43,009 nucleotides of DNA. It comes from Tunturiibacter empetritectus. GTDB taxonomy: Bacteria; Acidobacteriota; Terriglobia; Terriglobales; Acidobacteriaceae. The notes under the pieces were generated by a model. That model was not told the DNA's origin. It was given only the letters and a program-made list of their open reading frames with translations, and did no database searches. Each line of letters starts with the position of its first letter. The first letter of the stretch is position 1. The stretch covers positions 1 through 43,009 of the forward strand of contig NZ_JACHDZ010000011.1 in assembly GCF_014201375.1 (NCBI RefSeq), given 5' to 3'. The position numbers and the translations under genes are program-made. Positions 8,825 to 17,157 of this stretch are shown in pieces.

Positions 8825-8914
8825 GAAACCCGGAAATTTATACCGCCTCAGGGCCACAGAACCAGCTAGGTGAGCGATACCGTCAAGTTCATTGAGACGG
8901 TCGTAACGGAACGT

Positions 8915-9505
8915 CTATTGCGGGAATCCACCTTCAAAAGCTAGTTCTTCCAACGAGCGCCGGTCGCTGGGCAGGTCGCGCGCACGCAATTCCTCCGGCA
9001 GACCCGCTGGATCGGCTTTCCTACCAACCGCATAGACAGCTTCGACTTTATGACCTTTCGGAACGCTCAGGTCTTCAAAGGCACGGTCAGCGTCAAAGCC
9101 CACCATGCCGTGCACGTACCAGCCCATCAGCGAAGCTTGGAGGGCGAAATAGCCGGAGGCAGTCCCGGCATCGAACGAGTGGGTCGGGGACGGAACTTCG
9201 TTACCGCTTCGAGGGGACCGCATGGTCGACTTGGATACGAGAAAGACCAGTGCGGACGACTCTTTCGCCCAGGACTGATTGAAGAGCACAAGGAGGTTCA
9301 GGAGGCGCTCCCATGCGGGCGTATCGCGCAAGGCATAAATAAAGCGCCAAGGCTGAGAGTTATACGAAGAGGCCGCCCAGCGAGCCGCTTCCAACATGGT
9401 CAGAAGTTCTTCCTGGGTGATTGGCTCAACCGTGAAGGCTCTTGGCGACCAGCGATTGAGGAACATTTCGTGAATGCGATAGTCGGGCTTGCGCTGGTTC
9501 GTCAT
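8915..9505 (-). CDS. Nitroreductase-family protein
   Basis: The product is 196 residues long, the normal size for FMN-dependent NAD(P)H nitroreductases. It has the N-terminal RWSPRAFTVEPI (FMN phosphate contacts), MLEAARWAASSYNSQPWRF (residues 38-56), ALVFLVSK and a C-terminal GMVGFDADRAFEDLSVP with VEAVYAVGRK. Such enzymes reduce nitroaromatics, quinones or enones. An AAGAGG site precedes the ATG. It lies 40 bases downstream of a small membrane protein gene on the same strand, so the two may be cotranscribed. Confidence 0.9.
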   Translation of the reverse strand: MTNQRKPDYRIHEMFLNRWSPRAFTVEPITQEELLTMLEAARWAASSYNSQPWRFIYALRDTPAWERLLNLLVLFNQSWAKESSALVFLVSKSTMRSPRSGNEVPSPTHSFDAGTASGYFALQASLMGWYVHGMVGFDADRAFEDLSVPKGHKVEAVYAVGRKADPAGLPEELRARDLPSDRRSLEELAFEGGFPQ

Positions 9506-9545
9506 GGACTGTGGCCTCTTTCTTCAGCTTGTGTTCTTACCGTTT

Positions 9546-9968
9546 CTAGTGCTTCAAAAACGCATAACCGCAAGCCGCGATAAGAATCAGGCACACCAAC
9601 AACCCCACAAAGAGTTGAGGATGCATCCCCAAGACTGACCCATTCTCTTTCGTAAACTCAGGGTCACTCCAACCGACACCCGGAAAGATGGGCGACAGCA
9701 GCATTGCCACAAAGTAGAGCGATGCTGCGACCGCGGCCAGAATGAAATGCAGAAATGTCAGCGGCCCCGTACCGAAGAGAAGAAATAGCGAGTAGAGACC
9801 CAACCCGATGCCCAGCAGCATCGTTTGGCCATTGTGGAACTTGGCATGGGGCGGCCACCGTGGATTGTGGATGTGCTGCTTTGCTGTAAACGGGATCACC
9901 GCGTCAGCAACATAGCCCCCGAAGTTAAACACAGCAATCAACGCGACAATCCATTTTGCGACTTCCAT
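9546..9968 (-). CDS. Small four-helix membrane protein (resembles DUF6640-type proteins)
   Basis: The 140-residue product has four predicted membrane segments (about 3-20, 48-66, 75-95, 118-136). A conserved-looking stretch between the first two reads ADAVIPFTAKQHIHNPRWPPHAKFHNGQTM, with several His residues that suggest a metal or haem site. I recall similar proteins under DUF6640, but cannot verify this. The ATG at 9968 is chosen because GAAAGAGGGG precedes it and it opens directly into the first membrane helix. It is divergent from the SDR-TetR operon and may share its operator region. Confidence 0.75.
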   Translation of the reverse strand: MEVAKWIVALIAVFNFGGYVADAVIPFTAKQHIHNPRWPPHAKFHNGQTMLLGIGLGLYSLFLLFGTGPLTFLHFILAAVAASLYFVAMLLSPIFPGVGWSDPEFTKENGSVLGMHPQLFVGLLVCLILIAACGYAFLKH

Positions 9969-10050
9969 TGCGTCCCCTCTTTCAGGTAGCGGAGACTGGC
10001 ATTGCGCATCACTTGCTGCAGCCGTGGTTGTAATGACGGTTCCCGCCTTT

Positions 10051-10096
10051 GGTTGACAATGTACACCTACCCTTGCTATGGTTGACAGTGTCAACC
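10051..10096. promoter_or_regulatory. Promoter with two TetR-type operator palindromes
   Basis: A perfect 17-base palindrome GGTTGACAGTGTCAACC lies at 10080-10096, directly before the AGGAGGT ribosome-binding site of the SDR gene. A degenerate copy, GGTTGACAATGTACACC, lies at 10051-10067, 29 bases away centre to centre. The first copy contains a -35-like TTGACA (10053-10058), and TATGGT at 10077-10082 is a possible -10 at 18-base spacing. A repressor bound at both would cover the whole promoter. The TetR gene at the end of the operon is the obvious candidate ligand. Confidence 0.7.
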
Positions 10097-10109
10097 TAGG
10101 AGGTTAGAT

Positions 10110-11078
10110 ATGCCTACAGTCCTCATCACCGGCGGTCATGCCGGTATCGGCTTCGAATGCGCAAAGCAATTGGCGTCTCGTTCGCGCTGCGATCTGGTCC
10201 TCGCCGGGCGGAGCGTAGAGCGGATGGAGCCCGCGGCACAGCAACTCCGGACCAGCTACGGCGTGAAGGTCACGACGCTGAAGCTGGATACCTCGTCGCT
10301 GGTGTCGGTCAGAGAGGCCGCAGCGGAGTTCCGAACTCTGCTCGACAGCGGCAACGTCGCCCCGTTAGATACGCTCCTGTGCAATGCCGGCGGCAGACAC
10401 AATGGGCCAACAACCTACAGCCCCGATGGCTACGAGACGACCTTCGCGACCAACTGTCTCGGCCATTTCCTGCTGGTCGAACTGCTTGTTGATCGTATGG
10501 CCGACGCCGGACGCATCGTGTTTACCGCAAGTGGAACGCATGATCCCGATACAATGGATGGAAAGATGGTTGGCAAAGCGGTTGAGCCGGACGCGATTGC
10601 CCTTGAGAACGATGGAAAAGATGGCAAGAAACCGCTGTCTGCGGGGGTCCGCTACTCTACCTCAAAGCTCTGCACCATGCTGTATGCGTATGAACTGCAT
10701 CGCAGATTACGGCGCGCTGACGGCTCCATTGCATCCATTGCGTTCGACCCTGGATCCATCCCTGAGACGGGACTGCTGAGAACGATGCCCAAACCGGTGC
10801 AGTGGCTTGCGAAGACCGCCCTGATGAAAGGCCTCATGAAGCGCATAGGCGTAACGCAAGGCTCAGTCAGCTTCTCCGGCGCCTCGCTCGCACAGATTGC
10901 AGTCGATCCCATTTACGGAGACGCGTCCGGCAAGTATCTCCAGTCGAACGATGGTGCATTGAACGAGACGCGATCCTCTAAAATGTCCTATGACGAACAG
11001 AGAGCAGCCAAACTATGGAACGACTCCAAGACGCTCGTACGTTTGCAGCCAAGCGAAGAGTCAACTCAGCTGCGGTAA
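10110..11078 (+). CDS. Short-chain dehydrogenase (protochlorophyllide reductase/WW-oxidoreductase-like group)
   Basis: The 322-residue product has TGGHAGIGFECAKQL (residues 7-21, TGxxxGIG cofactor motif), LVLAGRS with NADPH-type Arg, LLCNAGG (the NAG motif), IVFTASGTHD and YSTSKLC, which is the catalytic YxxxK. The long C-terminal part is typical of the retinol dehydrogenase-like SDR subgroup that acts on bulky ketones or aldehydes. An AGGAGGT site precedes the ATG. Its 3' end overlaps the TetR gene by 64 bases, so expression is coupled to its likely repressor. Confidence 0.88.
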   Translation: MPTVLITGGHAGIGFECAKQLASRSRCDLVLAGRSVERMEPAAQQLRTSYGVKVTTLKLDTSSLVSVREAAAEFRTLLDSGNVAPLDTLLCNAGGRHNGPTTYSPDGYETTFATNCLGHFLLVELLVDRMADAGRIVFTASGTHDPDTMDGKMVGKAVEPDAIALENDGKDGKKPLSAGVRYSTSKLCTMLYAYELHRRLRRADGSIASIAFDPGSIPETGLLRTMPKPVQWLAKTALMKGLMKRIGVTQGSVSFSGASLAQIAVDPIYGDASGKYLQSNDGALNETRSSKMSYDEQRAAKLWNDSKTLVRLQPSEESTQLR

Positions 11079-11647
11079 CGACGGACAAGAAACTGATTCT
11101 TGCTGCTACCACGCTGCTCGATTCCGGTGGCGAGGACGCCGTAACGCTACGCGCGGTCGGCCATGCCTCGGGGATATCTCATAATGCTCCCTATAAGCAT
11201 TTCAAGAGTCGGGATGCGTTGTTGGCTGCCGTCGCCACGGCCGACTTCGTGATGCTGACGAAAGCTTTTAACGCGGTCCGTCAGAGCTCCATAAAACCAG
11301 CCGGGAAGTTGATGAAAGCGCTGAATGTCGTGATCGACTTCAGCGTAAACCATCCGGCACGCTATAGGCTGCTTTTCAACGATCCAGCCATCGCCGCACA
11401 AAAGGGTGAACTTGAGAAGACTGCTCTAGCAGCTTTCGCCGAGTTCATTGTGATTGTCCAGGAGTGTCAGGCCGCGCAGGCATTGCCGGACATACCCGAC
11501 GCCACTCTTGCCGGACTACTTTTTGCAACGATGCACGGTCTCATCGCTCTCCGGGAAAGTGGCAGAATGCACCCGGAAAAGGGACTTTCTGTCGTGCAAA
11601 GCAGCTTGAAAACGCTCGTTCATCTGTTGTCGCCTCAAAGGATCTGA
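11015..11647 (+). CDS. TetR-family repressor
   Basis: The 210-residue product has an N-terminal TetR helix-turn-helix (about 25-70: LILAATTLLDSGGEDAVTLRAVG, ISHNAPYKHFKSRDALLAAVA) and a C-terminal ligand domain of the WHG type (HPARYRLLFNDP, ATMHGLIALRESG). Its start lies inside the SDR gene; a start nearer the HTH is possible. The gene order SDR-TetR and the two palindromes in the shared promoter indicate autoregulation together with the dehydrogenase, probably relieved by the dehydrogenase substrate. Confidence 0.9.
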   Translation: MERLQDARTFAAKRRVNSAAVTTDKKLILAATTLLDSGGEDAVTLRAVGHASGISHNAPYKHFKSRDALLAAVATADFVMLTKAFNAVRQSSIKPAGKLMKALNVVIDFSVNHPARYRLLFNDPAIAAQKGELEKTALAAFAEFIVIVQECQAAQALPDIPDATLAGLLFATMHGLIALRESGRMHPEKGLSVVQSSLKTLVHLLSPQRI

Positions 11648-11704
11648 TGGAGTGTCCAAGACAAGTGAAACAGTCCCCGTTGCTACAAATCGGACACCGG
11701 CTTT

Positions 11705-12013
11705 TCATTTGTCCTGTGTTGCCTGCATGGCCGGGTACAACCGTTCAATTACTTTCGGCAGATAGTTCTTGATGAAATTCTTGGAATTCGCGCCTCGGAA
11801 AAAGTGTGCAGCTTTATCTTCCAACACCAGATGAGCGAGCCCATGAAGCGTAGACAAACCGCACAACATGTCGGCGGCATCGTCAAAGCTATCCGGGTCC
11901 ACCTCGCCCCTGCCGCGGTATGCGAGAACTGCAAGGCTGAGCCGCATTCCTGGTCTACGGCTCACCGCAGCAAAGCGAGGATCGTCTCTGTCCACTAGAT
12001 CGTTTCGAAACAT
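11705..12013 (-). pseudogene. TetR-family regulator remnant lacking its DNA-binding domain
   Basis: The 102-codon frame encodes only a C-terminal TetR ligand domain of the WHG type: RRPGMRLSLAVLAYRG, CGLSTLHGLAHLVLEDKAAHFF and a closing LPKVIERLYPAM. Intact members are about 200 residues and start with a helix-turn-helix. The 100 bases upstream do not encode one in any frame. I regard it as a 3' remnant. It converges on the complete TetR gene, but the sequences differ, so it is not a simple duplicate. Confidence 0.7.
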
Positions 12014-12113
12014 GAGGCGGAAGTGACCTGCTTAGAGGTTAGGTCTTCGCCTCAGGAAACCGAACCGTCGAGAGAACGAATTCGCGAACCAGCAGGCTTG
12101 GAAAGAAACGTAC

Positions 12114-12305
12114 TCAGGCAGTTTTGGCTTCAAGTTCGTCAGCCTTAGCAGCAGCTTTGCCGACAGGCTTCTTCTGGACGCCGTTAGCCATGCCCAGCGA
12201 TACGGCTTTCTCTACCGCGTTCTCGGTTAGGCCCTTCTTCACGGCTTTCCGGACCGCCTTTTCGACCTTCTTCGCTGCCTTCTTCTTTGCCTTATCGTTC
12301 GCCAT
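12114..12305 (-). CDS. Small lysine/alanine-rich basic protein
   Basis: The 63-residue protein is strongly basic, with AKKKAAKKVEKAVRKAVKKG in its first third, a middle segment LTENAVEKAVSLGMANG that looks helical, and a less charged end. A GAGGGAAA site precedes the ATG. It follows the longer histone H1-like protein by 12 bases and resembles it in composition, so the two form an operon. Binding to DNA, RNA or polyphosphate is plausible from charge alone; nothing more specific can be said. Confidence 0.75.
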   Translation of the reverse strand: MANDKAKKKAAKKVEKAVRKAVKKGLTENAVEKAVSLGMANGVQKKPVGKAAAKADELEAKTA

Positions 12306-12317
12306 TTTCCCTCACAG

Positions 12318-12734
12318 TTATCGCCGTAGCCGGCCACTCTTCTTTATGGTTTTTATCGCAGTTTTCTTCACGGCTTTCTTTGCCGGAACCGTCTTTGCGG
12401 GCTTCTTCGCTATGGCTTTCTTCGCAGCCTTCCTGGCGGGTAACTTCTTAGCGGGAGCTTTCTTGGCCACAGCTTTTTTGACCACTACTTTCTTGGCGGC
12501 CTTCCTAGCAGGCATTTTCTGGACAAGTTTCTTGGCCACAGCCTTTTTCGCAGGTGTTGTTTTAGTAGTCTTTTTGATCGCGGCTTCCTTCGATGGTGTC
12601 TTCGTCGGGACCTCCGTAACGGTGGTCACGGCTGCACCCACTGCGGTTTTGACGGAGCCTGCCACATCTTCTGCCATCGCAATTACGTATCCAACCGCCT
12701 CTGCAGCCTTTTCCACTATCGTTTTTTCAGCCAT
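12318..12734 (-). CDS. Histone H1-like protein with AKKA repeats
   Basis: Of the 138 residues, the first 45 are mostly hydrophobic and acidic (MAEKTIVEKAAEAVGYVIAM), while residues 46-138 consist of degenerate repeats such as PAKKAVAKK, PARKAAKK and VKKAVAKKAPAKK. This resembles bacterial H1-like nucleoid proteins (Hc1, AlgP type), which bind DNA through disordered lysine tails. The N-terminal part is unlike the usual H1 types and could be a dimer or membrane-contact segment. GAGGG lies before the ATG. It is downstream of the Pit gene by 172 bases on the same strand. Confidence 0.8.
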   Translation of the reverse strand: MAEKTIVEKAAEAVGYVIAMAEDVAGSVKTAVGAAVTTVTEVPTKTPSKEAAIKKTTKTTPAKKAVAKKLVQKMPARKAAKKVVVKKAVAKKAPAKKLPARKAAKKAIAKKPAKTVPAKKAVKKTAIKTIKKSGRLRR

Positions 12735-12906
12735 TTTCAGAACCCTCAGTCATTGTGTTCGTACGCAGTTACGAATTGTAGAGGCATATCGACGTATGCG
12801 CACAAAAGCTTCGTTTCCTCCCCAAATTGTTGGCTTTTACGTGTCTGGCGGCTCCTTTGCTCCCCTCGCGTGACACTAAAAGCTCTCTTCGATCTGCTAG
12901 GGCTGT

Positions 12907-13959
12907 CTAATGAATGAAGGGCTGGATGGCAAAATGTGCGAGAGCGTATCCCGCCGCTCCGATTAGCGCCGCCCCAGGAAATGTGACGATCCACGCCACT
13001 ACGATCTTCTCTCCCCAGATCCAGCGAACCGCATGCGGCCCGCGAGTGGCGCCCACTCCCAAAACCGCTCCCCCGATCGCGTGTGTCGTGGAGATAGGGA
13101 CTTTCGCGATGGTAGCGAAACCAATTGTGGTGGCAGCTGCCATCTCAGCCGAGAATCCGCCGAGCGGCCGGAGATGCGGGGTTATCCGAGAGCCTATCGT
13201 CTTCACAATGCGCCAGCCCCCGGCCATAGTCCCGAGTGCCATCGCCGCGTGACAGCTCAAGATGATCCACCAGGCGATCTCGTGCTTCCCGGCCAGCCCC
13301 TGGAAACCATTATGGGTCGCTTTACCCCATTGTTCGTGACCAGCCGCGGCGAGTAAAGCCACAATGATGCCCATAGTCTTTTGTGCATCATTAGTTCCGT
13401 GACCGAGCGAGTAAAGACCTGCTGAAAGTAACTGCAGATGCCGAAAGCGCTTTTCGGTTTTGTCGCGATTCGAGTGTCGCGTAAGCCAACTGAGTCCAGT
13501 CATGATGCCCCACCCAAGGATCATGCCGATCACCGGAGATATGATCAAAAACACTATTACGGGAATCCAACCTTTGATTAGGATGGAGCTCCAACCCGCC
13601 TTCGCGATCGCAGCGCCCGCATACCCGCTAATAATGGCGTGCGACGAGCTTGTCGGCAGCGCCATTAGCCAAGTGATGATGTCCCAGACAATAGCTCCAA
13701 TGAGGCCGCCGCAAATGACGTAGACATCTACCGCCTTTGGATCGATCAATTTGTTGCTGATAGTTTGCGCGACTCCTGTTCCGAAGAGAAAGGCCGCGAC
13801 GAAATTGAAAAACGCAGCCCATAAGACCGCTTGAAGCGGCGAGAGGACCCGCGTGGTTACCACTGTCGCGACAGAGTTTGCGGCATCGTGAAATCCGTTG
13901 AAAAAGTCGAAGACAAGTGCAATCGCAACGAGGAGGAAGACAAAATAAAGCATTGGCAT
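12907..13959 (-). CDS. pit: Inorganic phosphate transporter, Pit family
   Basis: The 350-residue product is an integral inner-membrane protein with about ten hydrophobic segments. It carries the two Pit signature repeats: FDFFNGFHDAANSVAT (residues 18-33) near the N-terminus and LYSLGHGTNDAQKTMG (about 194-209) in the middle. Pit carriers move metal-phosphate complexes with protons. The length is within the range of the shorter bacterial Pit group. It starts 9 bases after the DUF47 stop, the usual partner order. Confidence 0.94.
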   Translation of the reverse strand: MPMLYFVFLLVAIALVFDFFNGFHDAANSVATVVTTRVLSPLQAVLWAAFFNFVAAFLFGTGVAQTISNKLIDPKAVDVYVICGGLIGAIVWDIITWLMALPTSSSHAIISGYAGAAIAKAGWSSILIKGWIPVIVFLIISPVIGMILGWGIMTGLSWLTRHSNRDKTEKRFRHLQLLSAGLYSLGHGTNDAQKTMGIIVALLAAAGHEQWGKATHNGFQGLAGKHEIAWWIILSCHAAMALGTMAGGWRIVKTIGSRITPHLRPLGGFSAEMAAATTIGFATIAKVPISTTHAIGGAVLGVGATRGPHAVRWIWGEKIVVAWIVTFPGAALIGAAGYALAHFAIQPFIH

Positions 13960-13968
13960 ATGAGATCG

Positions 13969-14592
13969 TCACCCATTCTTGAGAAGCACCCGAGCCAGAG
14001 TCTCGGTCGCTTCTTCGCATCGTTCAATCGCGTCCTCGAGAAGATCGTGTAGCTCCTTTTTCTTTAGGACTTCGAGGGGATTAGGATCACCGGCGAATAA
14101 CCCTCCTAGGAAGGTTTCGCGATCTCTCTTAACAAGTTCCATTGCTCCCGACACTGCGTCCAGGGAAGGCTCTAGATCCTTTAACTTTTTTTGCTTCCTT
14201 AGGCCGCAGATGATGGTATTCAGTTCATTAGCGATCCGCGAGAAGTTCTTCGCTTGGCTGGTTAATGTCGGGTGCAGGTCGTTGAGCTTGTAGAGGCGGA
14301 AACGCTGCGAAAGCTCTGAAACGCGATCGACAACGCCATACATTTCGGTGATCAAGCTTAGGATGTCCTCGCGATCAAGTGGCGTGATGAACGCCTGGTC
14401 GAGTCTAAGAATGGACTCCTTGAAGATTTTCCGGGCACCCAGCCGATCCTGTTCGATATTTGCCAATTGGCCATCGAAGTTTGGAAGTCTGGCCACGATC
14501 TCTTCGAACTGCTTCGCCGCGCTCACCACTCGCGAGGAGAGCTGCTCCAACTCGTCGTAGAATTTCTCATCCTTCGGAAGCAGATTGAACAT
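13969..14592 (-). CDS. DUF47/PhoU-like accessory protein of the Pit transporter
   Basis: From the chosen ATG the product has 207 residues, all helical: MFNLLPKDEKFYDELEQLSS, then a PhoU-like bundle with SLITEMYGVVDRVSEL and LHDLLEDAIERCEEATE at the end. DUF47 proteins bind metal ions and phosphate-related partners and are encoded next to Pit carriers, which they probably regulate. The start is chosen because MFNLLPKDEKF is the family's usual N-terminus; in-frame codons upstream add 43 unlike residues. Confidence 0.9.
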   Translation of the reverse strand: MFNLLPKDEKFYDELEQLSSRVVSAAKQFEEIVARLPNFDGQLANIEQDRLGARKIFKESILRLDQAFITPLDREDILSLITEMYGVVDRVSELSQRFRLYKLNDLHPTLTSQAKNFSRIANELNTIICGLRKQKKLKDLEPSLDAVSGAMELVKRDRETFLGGLFAGDPNPLEVLKKKELHDLLEDAIERCEEATETLARVLLKNG

Positions 14593-14906
14593 GTTGACCA
14601 CCTGAGCCCGTATGATGGTCGCAATCATTACAGTTGGATTAAAATGAGATCTAGGCACTACACGAACGGGGAGTTCTGTGGTCCATCGGGACTCGCGGGT
14701 AGCAGGAGGGTGCGCGCTCAAATCTTACTTGGGGCGGGGCACGCGCGATGGACCGACAGACGTCTATGCTCTAGTCTTTTTCGAATATCAGATTTAGGAG
14801 ATGTTGGGTCCCGAGCCATTCGTAGTTTGAGTTCCTGCGCGAAAATAATCCGAAGTTTCGTTTACCAGACCGAGAGAGCTAATTTGTGCCGGATGTGAAT
14901 AGATGC
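14593..14906. promoter_or_regulatory. Intergenic region ahead of the DUF47-Pit operon
   Basis: This 314-base gap between two - strand genes should contain the promoter of the phosphate transport operon. I see no convincing coding frame, no clear Pho-box repeat and no strong hairpin. Confidence 0.35.
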
Positions 14907-15101
14907 TTATTCGTCATCATCTTTGACAGAAGTAACCTTCGCGATCTCGCGATCTGCCTTATCCTGCGCCTTCTCTGCCTTCTTGGTCTTACCATCGTCC
15001 AGCGCGTGTCTTTGCAGCTTGTCTGCCTTTGCTTGTGCTTTGTGAGCCTTCTGCTCTTGTTTCAATTCCTTCTTCTTTTCGTCTTTCTTCAATGTCGGCA
15101 T
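14907..15101 (-). CDS. Small highly charged, disordered protein
   Basis: The 64-residue protein is almost entirely charged and alanine/glutamine-rich: MPTLKKDEKKKELKQEQ, KAQAKADKLQ and AEKAQDKADREIAK, ending in an acidic DDDE. It should form a single long charged helix or remain disordered. The ATG at 15101 is preceded by AGAGGGTG, which decides it over an in-frame ATG 10 codons upstream. Function is unknown; like its neighbours it is lysine-rich. Confidence 0.65.
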   Translation of the reverse strand: MPTLKKDEKKKELKQEQKAHKAQAKADKLQRHALDDGKTKKAEKAQDKADREIAKVTSVKDDDE

Positions 15102-15579
15102 ATAGTCACCCTCTGGAACTCTAAGACGCATTTTTTGCCTGCGTCGGTGGTCGAGGAATATTAAGAGACGGTGGATGAAGCCACCGGCGCGTACTAGTTC
15201 GCGCGCAAGCAGAAATCGGTTCCGGGCACGGAAGTCGTCTGCCTGAGATCGGCCGCTCGTCTCCTTTCATGACCTCGCTGCTACCCAGTCTGCGGTGCAA
15301 AATATGGTGAGGATTGTCTTATCAATTCGGGCGGGTTATCAAAGGTACACGTTGCGAGAGTTAAGGCTGCAATGGCAGTTAATCGTGCATTAAAAGCGAT
15401 AGCTCGTCAGTCAGGTTCTCCGTCTACTTGACGTGAGGGGGTATTTACCCCGGTTATTCGTGGGATGCATTTTGCTTCTTGTTGAAAATAGCGAGGTAGG
15501 TTGTTTTCGCTGCGCGACAGAGATCGGCGTCGGCACCGCGATTTTATCAACATGCCTTGTCGACTACTGCTGGTGCGGA
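15102..15579. other. Intergenic region with one hairpin
   Basis: About 480 bases between the small charged protein and the response regulator, both on the - strand. A hairpin with stem CGGTGG/CCACCG and loop ATGAAG lies at 15169-15186. The + strand frame that crosses this region into the response regulator looks like an antisense shadow. No RNA gene is recognised. Confidence 0.35.
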
Positions 15580-16188
15580 TCACCCCGCGGGCGAGACCAG
15601 ATTCTCCGGCACCTTAAAAGCCTTATGTTCGCCAATGATCTCAAAGCGGACGGTACTGGAACAGAAATCGCATTCTGTCTCGTTCACGCCTTTCGTAACA
15701 CTTGTAACGGGGAAGGTGCGCAAGCACTCAGAGCAGGTGACTGCAATGGTTCCTCTATCGTTCTTCACCCATACAGCGGCGTGGCTCGGCTTGCCAATTT
15801 TGGGACGGGTGGGGAGTTCGTGCAGCAAATCAATAATCTTCTGGAATAACTCTTTGGCGTTGTAGCCACCTTTTGGAAAAAATGCGTCGGCAAGGACGCT
15901 CTGGGGCACGGATAAACCGGAGAACTCCCCCGAAATAACAATTACACGAATGGTAGGAAATCGCCGACGTACAACCGAGAGAAACTCAAACCCATTCATA
16001 TTAGGCATCTGTAAGTCGGAGATAATGATGTCCGGCAGGGATTGTTTGAGCGCCGCAAGTCCCTCAAATCCATCCTCCGCTCCACGCACCTCGTACCCCT
16101 GTGCTACAAGCAGCATCGTCCCTAGCTCACGCAAGCTGGGCTCGTCCTCAACAATCAGTATTCTGTATGGGAATGGACTAGCCGACAA
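15580..16188 (-). CDS. Response regulator with REC domain and Cys4 zinc-ribbon-like tail
   Basis: The 202-residue product opens with a receiver domain (about 8-125): acidic pair E14/D15, phosphoacceptor D58 in ISDLQMP, Ser86 in VISGE and Lys106 in FPKGG. The C-terminal 70 residues hold CSEC (152/155) and CDFC (173/176), a spacing that suggests a zinc ribbon, rather than a DNA-binding helix-turn-helix. The frame starts at TTG, with CGGAG ahead of it. It diverges from the RsbQ-like/histidine kinase pair, which is its probable partner. The output could be protein-protein or nucleic acid binding. Confidence 0.82.
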   Translation of the reverse strand: MSASPFPYRILIVEDEPSLRELGTMLLVAQGYEVRGAEDGFEGLAALKQSLPDIIISDLQMPNMNGFEFLSVVRRRFPTIRVIVISGEFSGLSVPQSVLADAFFPKGGYNAKELFQKIIDLLHELPTRPKIGKPSHAAVWVKNDRGTIAVTCSECLRTFPVTSVTKGVNETECDFCSSTVRFEIIGEHKAFKVPENLVSPAG

Positions 16189-16359
16189 AGAACGCTCCGT
16201 TCTGCCTACTTATTTAGCGATTATAGTGCGCAGGTAGTTTGGGTCGCAGCTCGAGCTGATCCTGTAATGAAGACAATGACGAGTCGGTTGCTTTTGCTGG
16301 AAGATTTGCATCATACGTCGTAAAGCAAGCTGCTTTCTAGACGCACATTCCATTCAGGA

Positions 16360-17157
16360 TTGAAAGCAATGACCGCGGTGGCCAGAAACAACGTGAAAAT
16401 CCACGGAGACGGCACTCGAACTCTCATGTTTGCCCACGGATATGGCTGCGATCAGAGTATGTGGCGAGCAATGATCCCAGCCTTCGAAAAAGACTTCAGA
16501 CTGATCCTTTTCGACTATGTGGGAGCCGGCGATTCCGACTTTTCCGCATTCGATAGGACGCACTACAGTTCATTGCGAGGCTATGCCGAAGACGTGCTAG
16601 AAATCATTGAGGAGCTGAAAGTCGGCGGTATAACTTTTGTCGGCCATTCGGTTAGTTCGATGATCGGTGCACTCGCTGCGATTGAAAAGCCAAGCTATTT
16701 TGAGAATCTGATCATGATTGGCCCGTCGCCTTCTTATATTAATGACGGCGACTATAAGGGCGGCTTCGACCGCTCTGACATAGAAGGGCTTTTGGACCTG
16801 CTCGACAGCAATCACTTGGGCTGGTCGGCGACAATGGCTCCCCTGATCATGGGCACCGATCAGTCTCCGGAACTCATTGGAGAACTGGAAGCCAGTTTTT
16901 GCCGCACAGACCCGCGTTTCGCTCAACACTTCGCCCGCGTGACTTTTCTCTCAGACAATCGGGCGGACTTACCTAAAGTGACCACGAAGACCTTGATCTT
17001 GCAGTGCGAAAAAGACATGATCGCCCCAATCCACGTGGGAGAATACGTAAATAGGTGCCTTCCGAACAGCCAATTCGAGATGCTGCAGGCGACGGGTCAT
17101 TGCCCTCACATGAGCGCGCCCCAGGAAGTGATCGACCAGATTCGCCGGTTTCTTTAG
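16360..17157 (+). CDS. rsbQ: RsbQ-like alpha/beta hydrolase
   Basis: The 265-residue product has the RsbQ hallmarks: FAHGYGCDQSMWRAM (residues 24-38, oxyanion region), FDYVGAGDSD, the nucleophile in FVGHSVSSMIG, Asp in CEKDMIAP and His in TGHCPHMSAP. In Bacillus, RsbQ is needed by the PAS-domain phosphatase RsbP in the energy-stress pathway and is thought to process or bind a hydrophobic signal; plant D14/KAI2 hormone receptors are relatives. Here the next gene is a PAS histidine kinase, so the hydrolase probably feeds a signal to it. Confidence 0.88.
   Translation: MKAMTAVARNNVKIHGDGTRTLMFAHGYGCDQSMWRAMIPAFEKDFRLILFDYVGAGDSDFSAFDRTHYSSLRGYAEDVLEIIEELKVGGITFVGHSVSSMIGALAAIEKPSYFENLIMIGPSPSYINDGDYKGGFDRSDIEGLLDLLDSNHLGWSATMAPLIMGTDQSPELIGELEASFCRTDPRFAQHFARVTFLSDNRADLPKVTTKTLILQCEKDMIAPIHVGEYVNRCLPNSQFEMLQATGHCPHMSAPQEVIDQIRRFL

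Noticed and set aside
12318..12734. + strand frame antisense to the AKKA-repeat protein (Phe/Ala-rich)
   Set aside because: Phe-rich repeats are the reverse reading of lysine codons; the - strand has the ribosome-binding site and an H1-like composition.
15433..15849. + strand frame overlapping the response regulator
   Set aside because: Antisense to a well-supported gene with REC motifs; Cys/Trp-rich composition is typical of a shadow.
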